From assembly GCA_002332905.1 (NCBI GenBank), contig DDAM01000007.1, positions 1-57,189 on the forward strand: DNA of 57,189 nt. The letters run 5' to 3'. Source of the stretch: Firmicutes bacterium UBA2058 (GTDB taxonomy: Bacteria; Bacillota; Clostridia; Tissierellales; Sedimentibacteraceae). The stretch's first letter is position 1; the number at the start of each line of letters is the position of its first letter. Shown in pieces: positions 33,304-41,207 of this stretch. The notes beneath the pieces were generated by a model. The model was not told the origin of the DNA and did not search any database. It saw only the letters and a list, made by a program, of their open reading frames with translations. Made by a program: the position numbers and the translations under genes.

Positions 33304-34401
33304 TTGTTGAGAAAAACACCATTATATGAAAAACATTTAGAACACAATGGTAAAATAATTGACTTCGGAGGCTGGGAACTACCAGTGGAATACTCCGGTA
33401 TACTGACTGAACATGAAGCAGTAAGAAACTTGGCTGGGCTATTTGATGTATCACACATGGGTGAGATTTTAGTTACAGGCAAAGATGCTGAACAATATAT
33501 TCAAAATATCGTAACTAATGATATTTCAACTATGGAAAATAACCAAATATACTATTCTTTTATGTGCTACCCTGATGGAGGTGTAGTAGATGATTTATTA
33601 ATTTATAAGTATAATACTGAAAGATATCTTCTAGTAGTCAACGCTTCTAATGAAGAAAAAGACTATCAATGGTTACTAGAGCATAAATTTGATAATGTTA
33701 ATGTAGAAAATGTATCTTCAAAGTATGCAGAGGTTGCTCTTCAAGGACCTATGGCACAAACTATTCTTCAAAAATTAACATCAAAAAATTTAGATGAAAT
33801 AAAATTCTTCTATTTTGAAGACAATGTATTAATTAATGGAATAACTGCTTTGGTTTCACGAAATGGTTATACCGGTGAAGATGGATTTGAAATATATGTT
33901 GCACCTGAATATGGTCCAAAGCTTTGGGATACACTTTTAGAGGCAGGAAAACCTTTTGGACTTATACCTGCTGGTTTAGGAGCAAGAGATACATTAAGAT
34001 TTGAAGTATGTCTTCCTCTATATGGCCAAGAAATATCCGAAAGTATAACTCCACTTGAAGCAGGTCTAGGCTTCTTTGTAAAGCTTAAAAAGGACAATTT
34101 TATAGGTAAAGACGCTCTAGCTAAGCAAAAAGAAGACGGACTAAAACGCAAACTTGTTGGATTTGAAATGATTGACAGAGGAATTGCTAGGTCTCACTAT
34201 GATGTGTATGCTGAAGGTAAGAACATAGGTTTTGTTACTACAGGCACACACTCTCCTACTCTAAAGAAAAACATAGGTTTAGCTTTAATTGACTCAGCTT
34301 ATGCAGTTGAAGGAAATGAAATAGAAATTTTAATAAGAAATAAAAATCTTAAGGCACGTATAATTAAAAAGCCTTTCTATAATAAAAATTATAAAAAATA
34401 A
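33304..34401 (+). CDS. gcvT: Glycine cleavage system T protein (aminomethyltransferase)
   Basis: 365 residues. GGWELPVEYSGI and FDVSHMGEILVTG are the N-terminal GcvT folate-fold signatures; GLGARDTLRFEVCLPLYG is the conserved folate-binding segment. It transfers the aminomethyl carbon from GcvH to tetrahydrofolate. Start: TTG at 33304 gives MLRKTPLYEKH, like other GcvT proteins. A GTG at 33298 is open but lies within the AAGGAG Shine-Dalgarno. First gene after the glycine riboswitch. Confidence 0.95.
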   Translation: MLRKTPLYEKHLEHNGKIIDFGGWELPVEYSGILTEHEAVRNLAGLFDVSHMGEILVTGKDAEQYIQNIVTNDISTMENNQIYYSFMCYPDGGVVDDLLIYKYNTERYLLVVNASNEEKDYQWLLEHKFDNVNVENVSSKYAEVALQGPMAQTILQKLTSKNLDEIKFFYFEDNVLINGITALVSRNGYTGEDGFEIYVAPEYGPKLWDTLLEAGKPFGLIPAGLGARDTLRFEVCLPLYGQEISESITPLEAGLGFFVKLKKDNFIGKDALAKQKEDGLKRKLVGFEMIDRGIARSHYDVYAEGKNIGFVTTGTHSPTLKKNIGLALIDSAYAVEGNEIEILIRNKNLKARIIKKPFYNKNYKK

Positions 34402-34420
34402 AAATTTGTTGGAGGAAAAA

Positions 34421-34795
34421 ATGAAAATATTAAACGAATTAAAGTATAGTAAATCACATGAATGGGTAAAGGTAGAAGGAAAAAAGGCTTATTTTGGTAT
34501 TACAGACTACGCTCAAGATCACTTAGGAGAAGTTGTTTTTGCTGACTTCCCAGAAGTAGGTAGAGAAATTAAAATAGAAGAATCTGTTGCTGTTATTGAG
34601 TCAGTAAAAGCAGTTGCTGATATTTATTCACCAATATCAGGAACAGTTGTTGAAGTAAATGAAGCGCTTTTAGATAACCCTGCTGAAATTAACAGTGACC
34701 CTTATAACAGCTGGTTTATAGCTGTGGAAATGACAAATGAATCAGAGTTAGATGCTTTATTAAGTTCATCAGACTATGAAAAAATATGTGAATAA
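34421..34795 (+). CDS. gcvH: Glycine cleavage system H protein
   Basis: 124 residues from the ATG at 34421 after GGAGG. YSKSHEWVKVEG and GITDYAQDHLGEVVF are GcvH signatures. The lipoyl attachment residue is Lys63 in VAVIESVKAVADIYSP. It shuttles the aminomethyl group between P, T and L proteins. Lipoylation can be provided by the LplA encoded at the end of the operon. Confidence 0.96.
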   Translation: MKILNELKYSKSHEWVKVEGKKAYFGITDYAQDHLGEVVFADFPEVGREIKIEESVAVIESVKAVADIYSPISGTVVEVNEALLDNPAEINSDPYNSWFIAVEMTNESELDALLSSSDYEKICE

Positions 34796-34806
34796 GAGGT
34801 GAGCAA

Positions 34807-36144
34807 ATGACTAGGTATATTGGAAATACAGAAAATGAAAAAAAAGAAATGCTAGAAGAAATAGGAATAAACGACATTCGTGATTTATTTGATGCAATTC
34901 CTGATTCGGTATATCTAAACAGAAAGTTAAACATCCCTGAAAATCTATCAGAAATAGATTTAATTAAAAATTTAAAATCATTAGCAGATAAAAATAAAAA
35001 TTTAGGTGATTATACTTGTTTTTTAGGTGCCGGAGCATATGACCACTACATTCCGTCAGTTATAGATAGTCTTATATCAAGACAAGAGTTTTATACATCA
35101 TACACACCATATCAGCCAGAAATTAGTCAAGGAACTTTGCAATCAATATTTGAGTATCAGACTATGATTTGCGAGTTAACAGGTATGCAAGTATCTAATG
35201 CCTCTATGTATGATGGTGCCACTGCATTAACTGAAGCAGCTATAATGTCTTGTGAAGCAACTAAGCGTAACGAAATACTAATTGCAAAAAGTGTTAGTCC
35301 TGAAAGCAAAAAAGTTCTAACAACATACAGCAAATATAGAAATATGATAGTAATAGAAGTCGAATACAAAAACGGCCAAATAGATATTGATGATTTAAAA
35401 TCTAAAATCAATGAAAATACTGCTGCACTTCTTATACAATCACCTAACTTTTTTGGAATTATTGAAGACATTGCATCAGTTGAACAATTAGTACATGATA
35501 ATAAAAGCCTTTTAGTTGTAAGTGCAGATCCTATATCACTAGCCATATTAAAAAGCCCTGGTGAGCTAGGAGCCGATATAGTTGTTGGTGAAGCACAATC
35601 CCTTGGAACTCCAATAAGCTTTGGCGGACCATATCTAGGATTTTTTGCAACAACTGAAAAACTAATGAGAAAAATGCCTGGTAGGATTGCAGGTCAAACA
35701 GTTGATCAAAACGGTAAAAGAGGTTTTGTTTTAACATTACAAACAAGAGAACAGCACATTAGAAGGGATAAAGCAACATCAAATATTTGCTCTAACCATG
35801 CACTTAATGCCCTAATTGCTACTATATATTTAACAATTTTAGGTAAAGAAGGACTAAAAGAAGTTGCTAATCTTTGTGTACAGAAATCTCACTATGCATA
35901 TAAAGAGCTTCTTAAGACAGGAAAATTCACCGAAGTATTTACTGCACCATTTTTCAAAGAGTTCGTTATTAAGAGCGAAGAAGGTGTAGATTCTTTAAAT
36001 GATAAATTAATTAAAGATAAAATAATAGGCGGATATTCAATAGAAAAAGACTATTCTGATATAAGCAATGGATGGCTTGTAGCAGTAACTGAGAAGCGTT
36101 CCAAAGAAGAAATTGATTTATTGGTAAGAAAGGCGGTTAATTAA
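34807..36144 (+). CDS. gcvPA: Glycine dehydrogenase (decarboxylating) subunit 1
   Basis: 445 residues. This is the N-terminal half of P protein in the split two-subunit form: CFLGAGAYDHYIPSVIDSL, YTPYQPEISQGTLQSIFEYQ and NASMYDGATALTEAAIMS are typical. It has no PLP lysine; it pairs with GcvPB to decarboxylate glycine. It starts 11 bp after gcvH with GAGGTGAG as Shine-Dalgarno. Confidence 0.96.
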   Translation: MTRYIGNTENEKKEMLEEIGINDIRDLFDAIPDSVYLNRKLNIPENLSEIDLIKNLKSLADKNKNLGDYTCFLGAGAYDHYIPSVIDSLISRQEFYTSYTPYQPEISQGTLQSIFEYQTMICELTGMQVSNASMYDGATALTEAAIMSCEATKRNEILIAKSVSPESKKVLTTYSKYRNMIVIEVEYKNGQIDIDDLKSKINENTAALLIQSPNFFGIIEDIASVEQLVHDNKSLLVVSADPISLAILKSPGELGADIVVGEAQSLGTPISFGGPYLGFFATTEKLMRKMPGRIAGQTVDQNGKRGFVLTLQTREQHIRRDKATSNICSNHALNALIATIYLTILGKEGLKEVANLCVQKSHYAYKELLKTGKFTEVFTAPFFKEFVIKSEEGVDSLNDKLIKDKIIGGYSIEKDYSDISNGWLVAVTEKRSKEEIDLLVRKAVN

Positions 36145-36145
36145 T

Positions 36146-37603
36146 ATGATAAAAGAAAAATCATTAATATTTGAAATAAGTAAACCAGGACGTAAAGCTT
36201 ATTCACTGCCTGAATGTGATGTGCCTGAAATATCTCTAGATGAACTTTTAAATGACAGATATATTAGAAAAAACGATGCAGAATTACCGGAAGTTAGCGA
36301 ATTAGATGCTGTTCGTCACTTCACACAGCTTTCAAGGCGTAATCACGGTGTAGACTCAGGATTTTATCCACTTGGAAGCTGTACAATGAAATATAATCCG
36401 AAGGTAAATGAACAAGTAGCTAGATTTGATGGTTTCGCAAAAATTCACCCATATCAACCTGAAAGTAGCGTACAAGGAGCATTAGAACTAATGTATAACC
36501 TTGATGTATACTTATCTGAAATAACTGGTATGGATAAAATTTCTTTACAACCTGCTGCAGGATCTCATGGTGAGCTAGCAGGACTTATGATAATAAAATC
36601 TTATCATCAAAACAGAGGAGATCATAAAAGAAACAAAATTGTAATACCTGATTCAGCACACGGTACAAATCCAGCTTCTTCTGCTGTTGCAGGATTTGAT
36701 ATTATAGAAATAAAAACAAATGAACAAGGTGGCATTGATTTAGACTATCTAAAAAGTGTTATGAGCGATGAAATTGCAGGTCTTATGCTAACAAATCCTA
36801 ATACCTTAGGGCTATTTGATGAAAATATATTGGAAATTGCTGATATCGTTCATAAAGCTGGTGGTTTATTATACTATGATGGTGCTAACACAAATGCAAT
36901 AATGGGAATTGCAAGACCTGGAGATATGGGATTTGATGTAGTGCATCTTAACCTTCATAAAACATTTAGTACACCTCATGGTGGTGGCGGACCTGGTGCA
37001 GGACCAGTTGGTGTAAAGAAAGATTTGATACCATTTTTACCTACTCCAGTTGTAAGTAAAAATGATACAGATTACTTTTTAGACTATGATAGACCTCTAT
37101 CAATTGGCAAGATAAGATCATTCTACACTAACTTTGGTATTATTGTAAGGGCTTATACCTATATACTAAGCATGGGAGCTACTGGATTAAGAGAAGCATC
37201 AGAGATGGCTGTTACTAATGCAAACTATATTGCAAACAAATTAAAAGATGTATATTATTTGCCAGTTGACCGCATTTGCATGCATGAGTGTGTATTTTCA
37301 GGTAAGTGGCAAAAGGATAAAGGAGTATCAACATTAGATATTGCTAAACGTCTTTTAGACTTTGGATATCATCCACCTACTGTATATTTCCCTCTTATAG
37401 TTCCTGAGGCTTTAATGATAGAACCAACTGAAACTGAAAGCAAGGAAACATTAGATGAATTTATTGCTGTTTTAAGACAAATCGCTAATGAAGTAATTGA
37501 AAATCCAGAAATAGTGAAAACTGCTCCTCATAATACTGTTATTTCAAGATTGGATGAGGCTCTTGCAGCAAGAAAACCTGTTCTAAAATACGTTAAAGAG
37601 TAG
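36146..37603 (+). CDS. gcvPB: Glycine dehydrogenase (decarboxylating) subunit 2
   Basis: 485 residues. The PLP-binding lysine is in HLNLHKTFSTPHGGGGPGAG, and FYPLGSCTMKYNPK is also diagnostic. It is the catalytic half of P protein, releasing CO2 and loading the aminomethyl group on GcvH. It starts one base after gcvPA. The gap to lpd (112 bp) is filled by the intercistronic hairpin repeat. Confidence 0.96.
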   Translation: MIKEKSLIFEISKPGRKAYSLPECDVPEISLDELLNDRYIRKNDAELPEVSELDAVRHFTQLSRRNHGVDSGFYPLGSCTMKYNPKVNEQVARFDGFAKIHPYQPESSVQGALELMYNLDVYLSEITGMDKISLQPAAGSHGELAGLMIIKSYHQNRGDHKRNKIVIPDSAHGTNPASSAVAGFDIIEIKTNEQGGIDLDYLKSVMSDEIAGLMLTNPNTLGLFDENILEIADIVHKAGGLLYYDGANTNAIMGIARPGDMGFDVVHLNLHKTFSTPHGGGGPGAGPVGVKKDLIPFLPTPVVSKNDTDYFLDYDRPLSIGKIRSFYTNFGIIVRAYTYILSMGATGLREASEMAVTNANYIANKLKDVYYLPVDRICMHECVFSGKWQKDKGVSTLDIAKRLLDFGYHPPTVYFPLIVPEALMIEPTETESKETLDEFIAVLRQIANEVIENPEIVKTAPHNTVISRLDEALAARKPVLKYVKE

Positions 37604-37715
37604 GTAGAGTGAAGAAAAAACACTCGAGTGAAATGAATTTCACTCTATGGAAGAATCAAAAAACGATTCTTCATCAATTTTTGAGATGCCGCATATCGGC
37701 ATAATGGAGGAAGCT
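37604..37715 (+). repeat. Intercistronic triple-hairpin repeat, gcvPB-lpd
   Basis: In order: GTAGAGTGAAG, then GAGTGAAAT-GA-ATTTCACTC (hairpin 1), TATG, GAAGAATC-AAAAAAC-GATTCTTC (hairpin 2), and ATGCCG-CATAT-CGGCAT (hairpin 3) directly before AATGGAGG, the lpd Shine-Dalgarno. Hairpins 1 and 2, including the AAAAAAC loop, are nearly identical to the feoA-feoB copy. The repeat makes the lpd frame artificially open back to 37647. Confidence 0.9.
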
Positions 37716-39119
37716 ATGGATAAGGATTTATTAATTATAGGAGGAGGACCGGGTGGCTATGTTGCAGCCATCCGAGCTTCTCAATTAGGTGCAAAGGTTA
37801 CTATTATAGAAGAAGATAAGGTTGGCGGAACCTGCCTTAATAGAGGGTGTATAGCAACAAAAGCCTTATACAAAAATGCTGAGGTATTAAATACTATAAA
37901 AAAATCAGAAGAATTTGGTATAAGTATAGCTAGCTACACCCTTGATATGGAGAAAGTTCAAAATAGAAAAAATGAAATTTCAGACAACTTAAGAGGTGGT
38001 ATAGAACAACTACTTAAAGGCTTTAATATAGAAGTAATATATGGAAAAGCAAGCTTTGTTGATAAAAATAAGATTGAATATACTACTAACGACGGCATAA
38101 AAAACACAATTACAGCAAATAAAATTATTATAGCAACAGGCTCGTCAGTTCAAAAACTACCAATTGAAGGTATGGATTTACCAAATGTTATAACAAGCAA
38201 TGAAGCATTAAACCTTGATTATGTACCTAATGATATTGTAATAATAGGTGGCGGAGTTATAGGAATAGAATTTGCAGGCATATTTGCTTCATTTGGAGCT
38301 AATGTTACAGTTGTTGAATATGCTCCAAGAATACTTCCTATGCTTGATGAAGAAATGGTAAAAAGATTAACTATGTACCTGAAGAAAAAGGGTATAAAAA
38401 TCAACACCGGAGTTGGAGTAAAAAAGGTTGAGCAGTTAGATGATAAATTAAAAATAATTGCTGATAATAAAGGAAACCATATTGAATATACAGCTGATTT
38501 AGTTTTGGTGGCTACTGGCAGAACAATAAATACTGATGGATTAGGTCTTGAAAACATTAACATTGAATATGACCGAAAAGGAATTAAAGTTAATGAATTT
38601 TTTGAAACCTCCGTTAAAGATGTTTATGCAATTGGTGATGTTATAGGCGGCCAAATGCTTGCACATGTTGCTTCTGATGAAGGTAAGGTAACTGTCGAAA
38701 ATATGTATGGAATAAATTCAAGCATAAATTACGATTGCGTACCAGCTTGCGTTTTCACCTTCCCAGAATTATCTTCTGTTGGTCTTACTGAAGAAGAAGC
38801 TAAAAAAAGAGAAATAAATTACTCTGTAGGAAAATTCAATTTTGCAGCTAACTGCAAAGCTCAAACAATTAGTGAAGGTGACGGCTTAGTTAAAGTCCTA
38901 GCTGATTCTACAAGTAATAAAATAATTGGTGTGCATATCTTAGGCCCTAACGCAAGTGATTTAATACACGAAGGAACTTTAGCTATTGAAAATGGTCTAA
39001 CAATAGAAGATATAAGAAAAACTATTCATGCACACCCAACATTATCTGAGGCTTTCCAAGAAGCTTCACTTGCAACATTAGGCGAAGCCATACACGCTCT
39101 ACCTAGGAGGCGAGTGTGA
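37716..39119 (+). CDS. lpd: Dihydrolipoyl dehydrogenase (L protein)
   Basis: 467 residues from the ATG at 37716 (MDKDLLIIGGGPGGYVAAIR). Redox disulfide Cys40/Cys45 in GGTCLNRGCIATKA, FAD motif GGGPGGY, second dinucleotide fold VIIGGGVIGIEFAG, and the active-site His-Glu in HAHPTLSEAFQEA. It reoxidises dihydrolipoyl GcvH with NAD+. Upstream in-frame codons (MEESKN...) come from the hairpin repeat and are not used by the family. The 3' end carries AGGAGG, serving the lplA leader ORF. Confidence 0.96.
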   Translation: MDKDLLIIGGGPGGYVAAIRASQLGAKVTIIEEDKVGGTCLNRGCIATKALYKNAEVLNTIKKSEEFGISIASYTLDMEKVQNRKNEISDNLRGGIEQLLKGFNIEVIYGKASFVDKNKIEYTTNDGIKNTITANKIIIATGSSVQKLPIEGMDLPNVITSNEALNLDYVPNDIVIIGGGVIGIEFAGIFASFGANVTVVEYAPRILPMLDEEMVKRLTMYLKKKGIKINTGVGVKKVEQLDDKLKIIADNKGNHIEYTADLVLVATGRTINTDGLGLENINIEYDRKGIKVNEFFETSVKDVYAIGDVIGGQMLAHVASDEGKVTVENMYGINSSINYDCVPACVFTFPELSSVGLTEEEAKKREINYSVGKFNFAANCKAQTISEGDGLVKVLADSTSNKIIGVHILGPNASDLIHEGTLAIENGLTIEDIRKTIHAHPTLSEAFQEASLATLGEAIHALPRRRV

Positions 39120-39121
39120 AA

Positions 39122-39205
39122 ATGAATATGAATAATAATAAAATAAATCACGACCCCATGCACAAATCTGTCATGATATTTTGTGTACTGCGGGCATGGG
39201 GGTAA
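39122..39205 (+). CDS. Putative leader ORF in front of lplA (AW-type cassette)
   Basis: 27 codons, ATG at 39122, with AGGAGG 11 bases upstream inside the lpd end. It starts MNMNNNKINHDPMHK and ends CVLRAWG-stop. The TAA (39203-39205) is two bases before the lplA ATG. A strong hairpin, CCCCATGC/GCATGGGG with inner CACAAA/TTTGTG, spans the ORF, so translating it would open the lplA start. Same pattern as before rlmB and prdF. Expression is inference. Confidence 0.55.
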   Translation: MNMNNNKINHDPMHKSVMIFCVLRAWG

Positions 39206-39207
39206 TT

Positions 39208-40194
39208 ATGATTTACCCAATACTAATAGAATCAAGCTATGAAAATCCTTGGTATAACCTAGCCTTGGAGGAATACCTTTTTAATACTGTAAATACTAAT
39301 GAAGTTATATTATACCTATGGCAAAATAATAACACCGTAGTGATTGGCAGAAACCAAAACGCTTGGAAAGAATGTGATTCTGAAAAATTAGAAAAAGACG
39401 GAGGAAAACTTGCTAGGCGTTTATCCGGAGGCGGTGCAGTATACCATGATTTAGGAAATTTGAACTTTACATTTATTATGCATAAGGATAATTATAATTT
39501 AGAAAGACAATTATCAGTTATAGCAAATGCTCTGAAATATTTCAACATAAATGCTGAATTTTCAGGAAGAAATGATATGCTAATTAATGATAAAAAGTTT
39601 TCAGGTCATGCATACTACTTTAAGGACAGCAGAGCATATCATCATGGTACGCTATTAGTAAATTCTGATTTAGAAAAATTAGCTCACTATCTTAAACCAT
39701 CAAAGAAAAAAATTGAATCAAAGGGCGTTGATTCTGTTAGATCAAGAGTTACTAATATTGCAGACATAGATAAGGATATAACTATCTATAGAATGGCAAA
39801 TGCATTAAAAAAATCCTTTGAAAACACCTATGGTATTATATCAAAATATAAGGTTTATGACTATAATAATCCAAACATTATAACACTACAAGATAAATAC
39901 TCCTCATGGAATTGGCGATATGGTGGAAGTCCAAAATTTGATATATCTTTTTCTGATAAATTTACATGGGGTGAGGTAGAAATTGCTCTATCACTTAAAA
40001 ACGGACTAATAAGTGATATGAAAGTATATACTGATGCAATGGATACAAGGCTATTTGATGATTTTAGTGTCGGATTTATAGGATGTAAATTTGATAAAGA
40101 AAGTATGTCCAAAATATGCGAAGAACAGACTCAAAATATGTCTGATGAAGTTAAACTAGATATAAATAAACTTATAAATAATTTAGAAATATAA
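39208..40194 (+). CDS. lplA: Lipoate-protein ligase A
   Basis: 328 residues from the ATG at 39208 (MIYPILIESSYENPWYNLAL). Signatures: VVIGRNQNAWKECD, RRLSGGGAVYHDLGNLNFTF and GRNDMLINDKKFSGHAYY with the adenylate-contact lysines. A C-terminal accessory domain (about 235-325) is present as in the two-domain LplA. It attaches lipoate to GcvH Lys63 and therefore fits the last place in the gcv operon. An in-frame ATG four codons upstream (MGVIM) is part of the leader hairpin. Confidence 0.94.
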   Translation: MIYPILIESSYENPWYNLALEEYLFNTVNTNEVILYLWQNNNTVVIGRNQNAWKECDSEKLEKDGGKLARRLSGGGAVYHDLGNLNFTFIMHKDNYNLERQLSVIANALKYFNINAEFSGRNDMLINDKKFSGHAYYFKDSRAYHHGTLLVNSDLEKLAHYLKPSKKKIESKGVDSVRSRVTNIADIDKDITIYRMANALKKSFENTYGIISKYKVYDYNNPNIITLQDKYSSWNWRYGGSPKFDISFSDKFTWGEVEIALSLKNGLISDMKVYTDAMDTRLFDDFSVGFIGCKFDKESMSKICEEQTQNMSDEVKLDINKLINNLEI

Positions 40195-40224
40195 TAAATT
40201 ATATAATTTAATTATATAATTTGA

Positions 40225-40265
40225 ATAAGCAGTTGGAATTTATATGAGTATTCCAGCTGTTTATT
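40225..40265. terminator. Terminator between lplA and the convergent DtxR-type gene
   Basis: AATAAGCAGTTGGAAT, short loop, ATTCCAGCTGTTTATT (one G-U pair), followed by TATTTTC on the plus strand. It ends the gcv-lplA operon. Confidence 0.7.
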
Positions 40266-40704
40266 TATTTTCACTATTTGAAGAATTTATAAGGAATTTA
40301 TTAATACACTCTAATGTTTCTGCATTAATTAAATGCTCAATCTTCTCTGTTTGATCAAGCAATGTTTCCCTAACTCCAAGATATTTTAAAAAAGCTTCAA
40401 TCGTATTATGCCTTAATAATAAAAACCTGCCAATATTTAAACCATTATCGGTTAAAAAAATAGCTCCGTGCTTTTCATATTCACATATGTTTAGTTCAAG
40501 TAGCTTTTTCATCATCTTTGTAGTTGAAGGAGGTCTTACATTTAATGCCTCAGACAAATCATTGACCCTAATTCCCATTTTATTATCAATACTTAATCTA
40601 TATATCATCTCAATATAATCCTCCATCGAAGGAGTTATGAGATTACCATCATTTTTTATGTATTCACTAAAGGTATAAAAGTTTTCATTACTAATTGTAC
40701 TCAC
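40261..40704 (-). CDS. DtxR/MntR-family metal-dependent regulator
   Basis: 147 residues. The N-terminal winged helix (MEDYIEMIYRLSIDNKMGIR, RPPSTTKMMKKLLELNICEYE) and dimerisation/metal-binding domain (LLLRHNTIEAFLKYLGV, EKIEHLINAETLECINKFL) match the short MntR-like DtxR form without the SH3 domain. Metal-ligand His/Glu positions are kept. It is divergent from feoA-feoB with a palindromic site between them, so it probably represses ferrous iron uptake when iron is sufficient; Mn as the co-repressor cannot be excluded. Confidence 0.9.
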   Translation of the reverse strand: MSTISNENFYTFSEYIKNDGNLITPSMEDYIEMIYRLSIDNKMGIRVNDLSEALNVRPPSTTKMMKKLLELNICEYEKHGAIFLTDNGLNIGRFLLLRHNTIEAFLKYLGVRETLLDQTEKIEHLINAETLECINKFLINSSNSENK

Positions 40705-40816
40705 TCCTTTAAAATTTCTATCATCAATATAATTCTATTTCAAATTATTATGTTATATTCTAAAAACCTACAATTTTTAGTAGCAAAAATATTTATATCT
40801 CATAGAATAAATTATG

Positions 40817-40851
40817 TTTTAGCCAAAGCTAAAATTAATTTTAGGTTAAAG
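40817..40851. promoter_or_regulatory. Candidate DtxR-type operator before feoAB
   Basis: TTTTAGC-CAAA-GCTAAAA is a perfect palindrome (40817-40834), followed by AATTAATTTTAGGTTAAAG. TTAGGTTA and TTTTAGC..GCTAAAA resemble the TTAGGTTAG half-sites of DtxR-family boxes. It lies about 35-70 bp before the feoA ATG, where it could block the promoter. Confidence 0.6.
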
Positions 40852-40884
40852 TATAAAAGAAAATAACTTAGAAAGAGGGTTAAC

Positions 40885-41106
40885 ATGAGGAATTTATCTG
40901 AAGCTAATATAGGTGATAATATTACTATAATAAAAAATAACGCGAATAATTCGCTGAAGGAAAGATTGCTTGCATTAGGTCTAACAACTGGAGCAAATGT
41001 TGAAGTATTAAGAAAAGGTCCAAAAAATAACTTAACAGTATATAGAATTAGAGGTGCAATGATAGCGCTTAGAAATGAAGAAATAAATAATATTATTTGT
41101 AGTTAA
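40885..41106 (+). CDS. feoA: Ferrous iron transport protein FeoA
   Basis: 73 residues with the SH3-like FeoA fold: NLSEANIGDNITIIKNN, LKERLLALGLTTGANVEVLR and MIALRNEEINNIIC. It is a small cytoplasmic partner of FeoB. Shine-Dalgarno AGAGGG. Probably co-transcribed with feoB; the 101-bp gap is the intercistronic repeat. Confidence 0.93.
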   Translation: MRNLSEANIGDNITIIKNNANNSLKERLLALGLTTGANVEVLRKGPKNNLTVYRIRGAMIALRNEEINNIICS

Positions 41107-41207
41107 AAGAGTGAAATAAAAAAACATTTCACTCTATGGAAGAATCAAAAAACGATTCTTCATAAATTTTATTATGATGCCACGAAGTGGCATAATAGGA
41201 GGTTAAA
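41107..41207 (+). repeat. Intercistronic triple-hairpin repeat, feoA-feoB
   Basis: It starts one base after the feoA stop. Hairpin 1 (41108-41135) AGAGTGAAAT/ATTTCACTCT; hairpin 2 (41136-41163) ATGGAAGAATC-AAAAAAC-GATTCTTCAT; hairpin 3 (41170-41197) TTATGATGCCAC-GAA-GTGGCATAA, ending in the feoB Shine-Dalgarno AGGAGG. Best-preserved full copy of the family. Confidence 0.92.

Noticed and set aside
37647..37715. N-terminal extension of dihydrolipoyl dehydrogenase (MEESKN...)
   Set aside because: The extra codons are the hairpin repeat; family proteins start at MDKDLLIIGGG and GGAGG lies right before that ATG.
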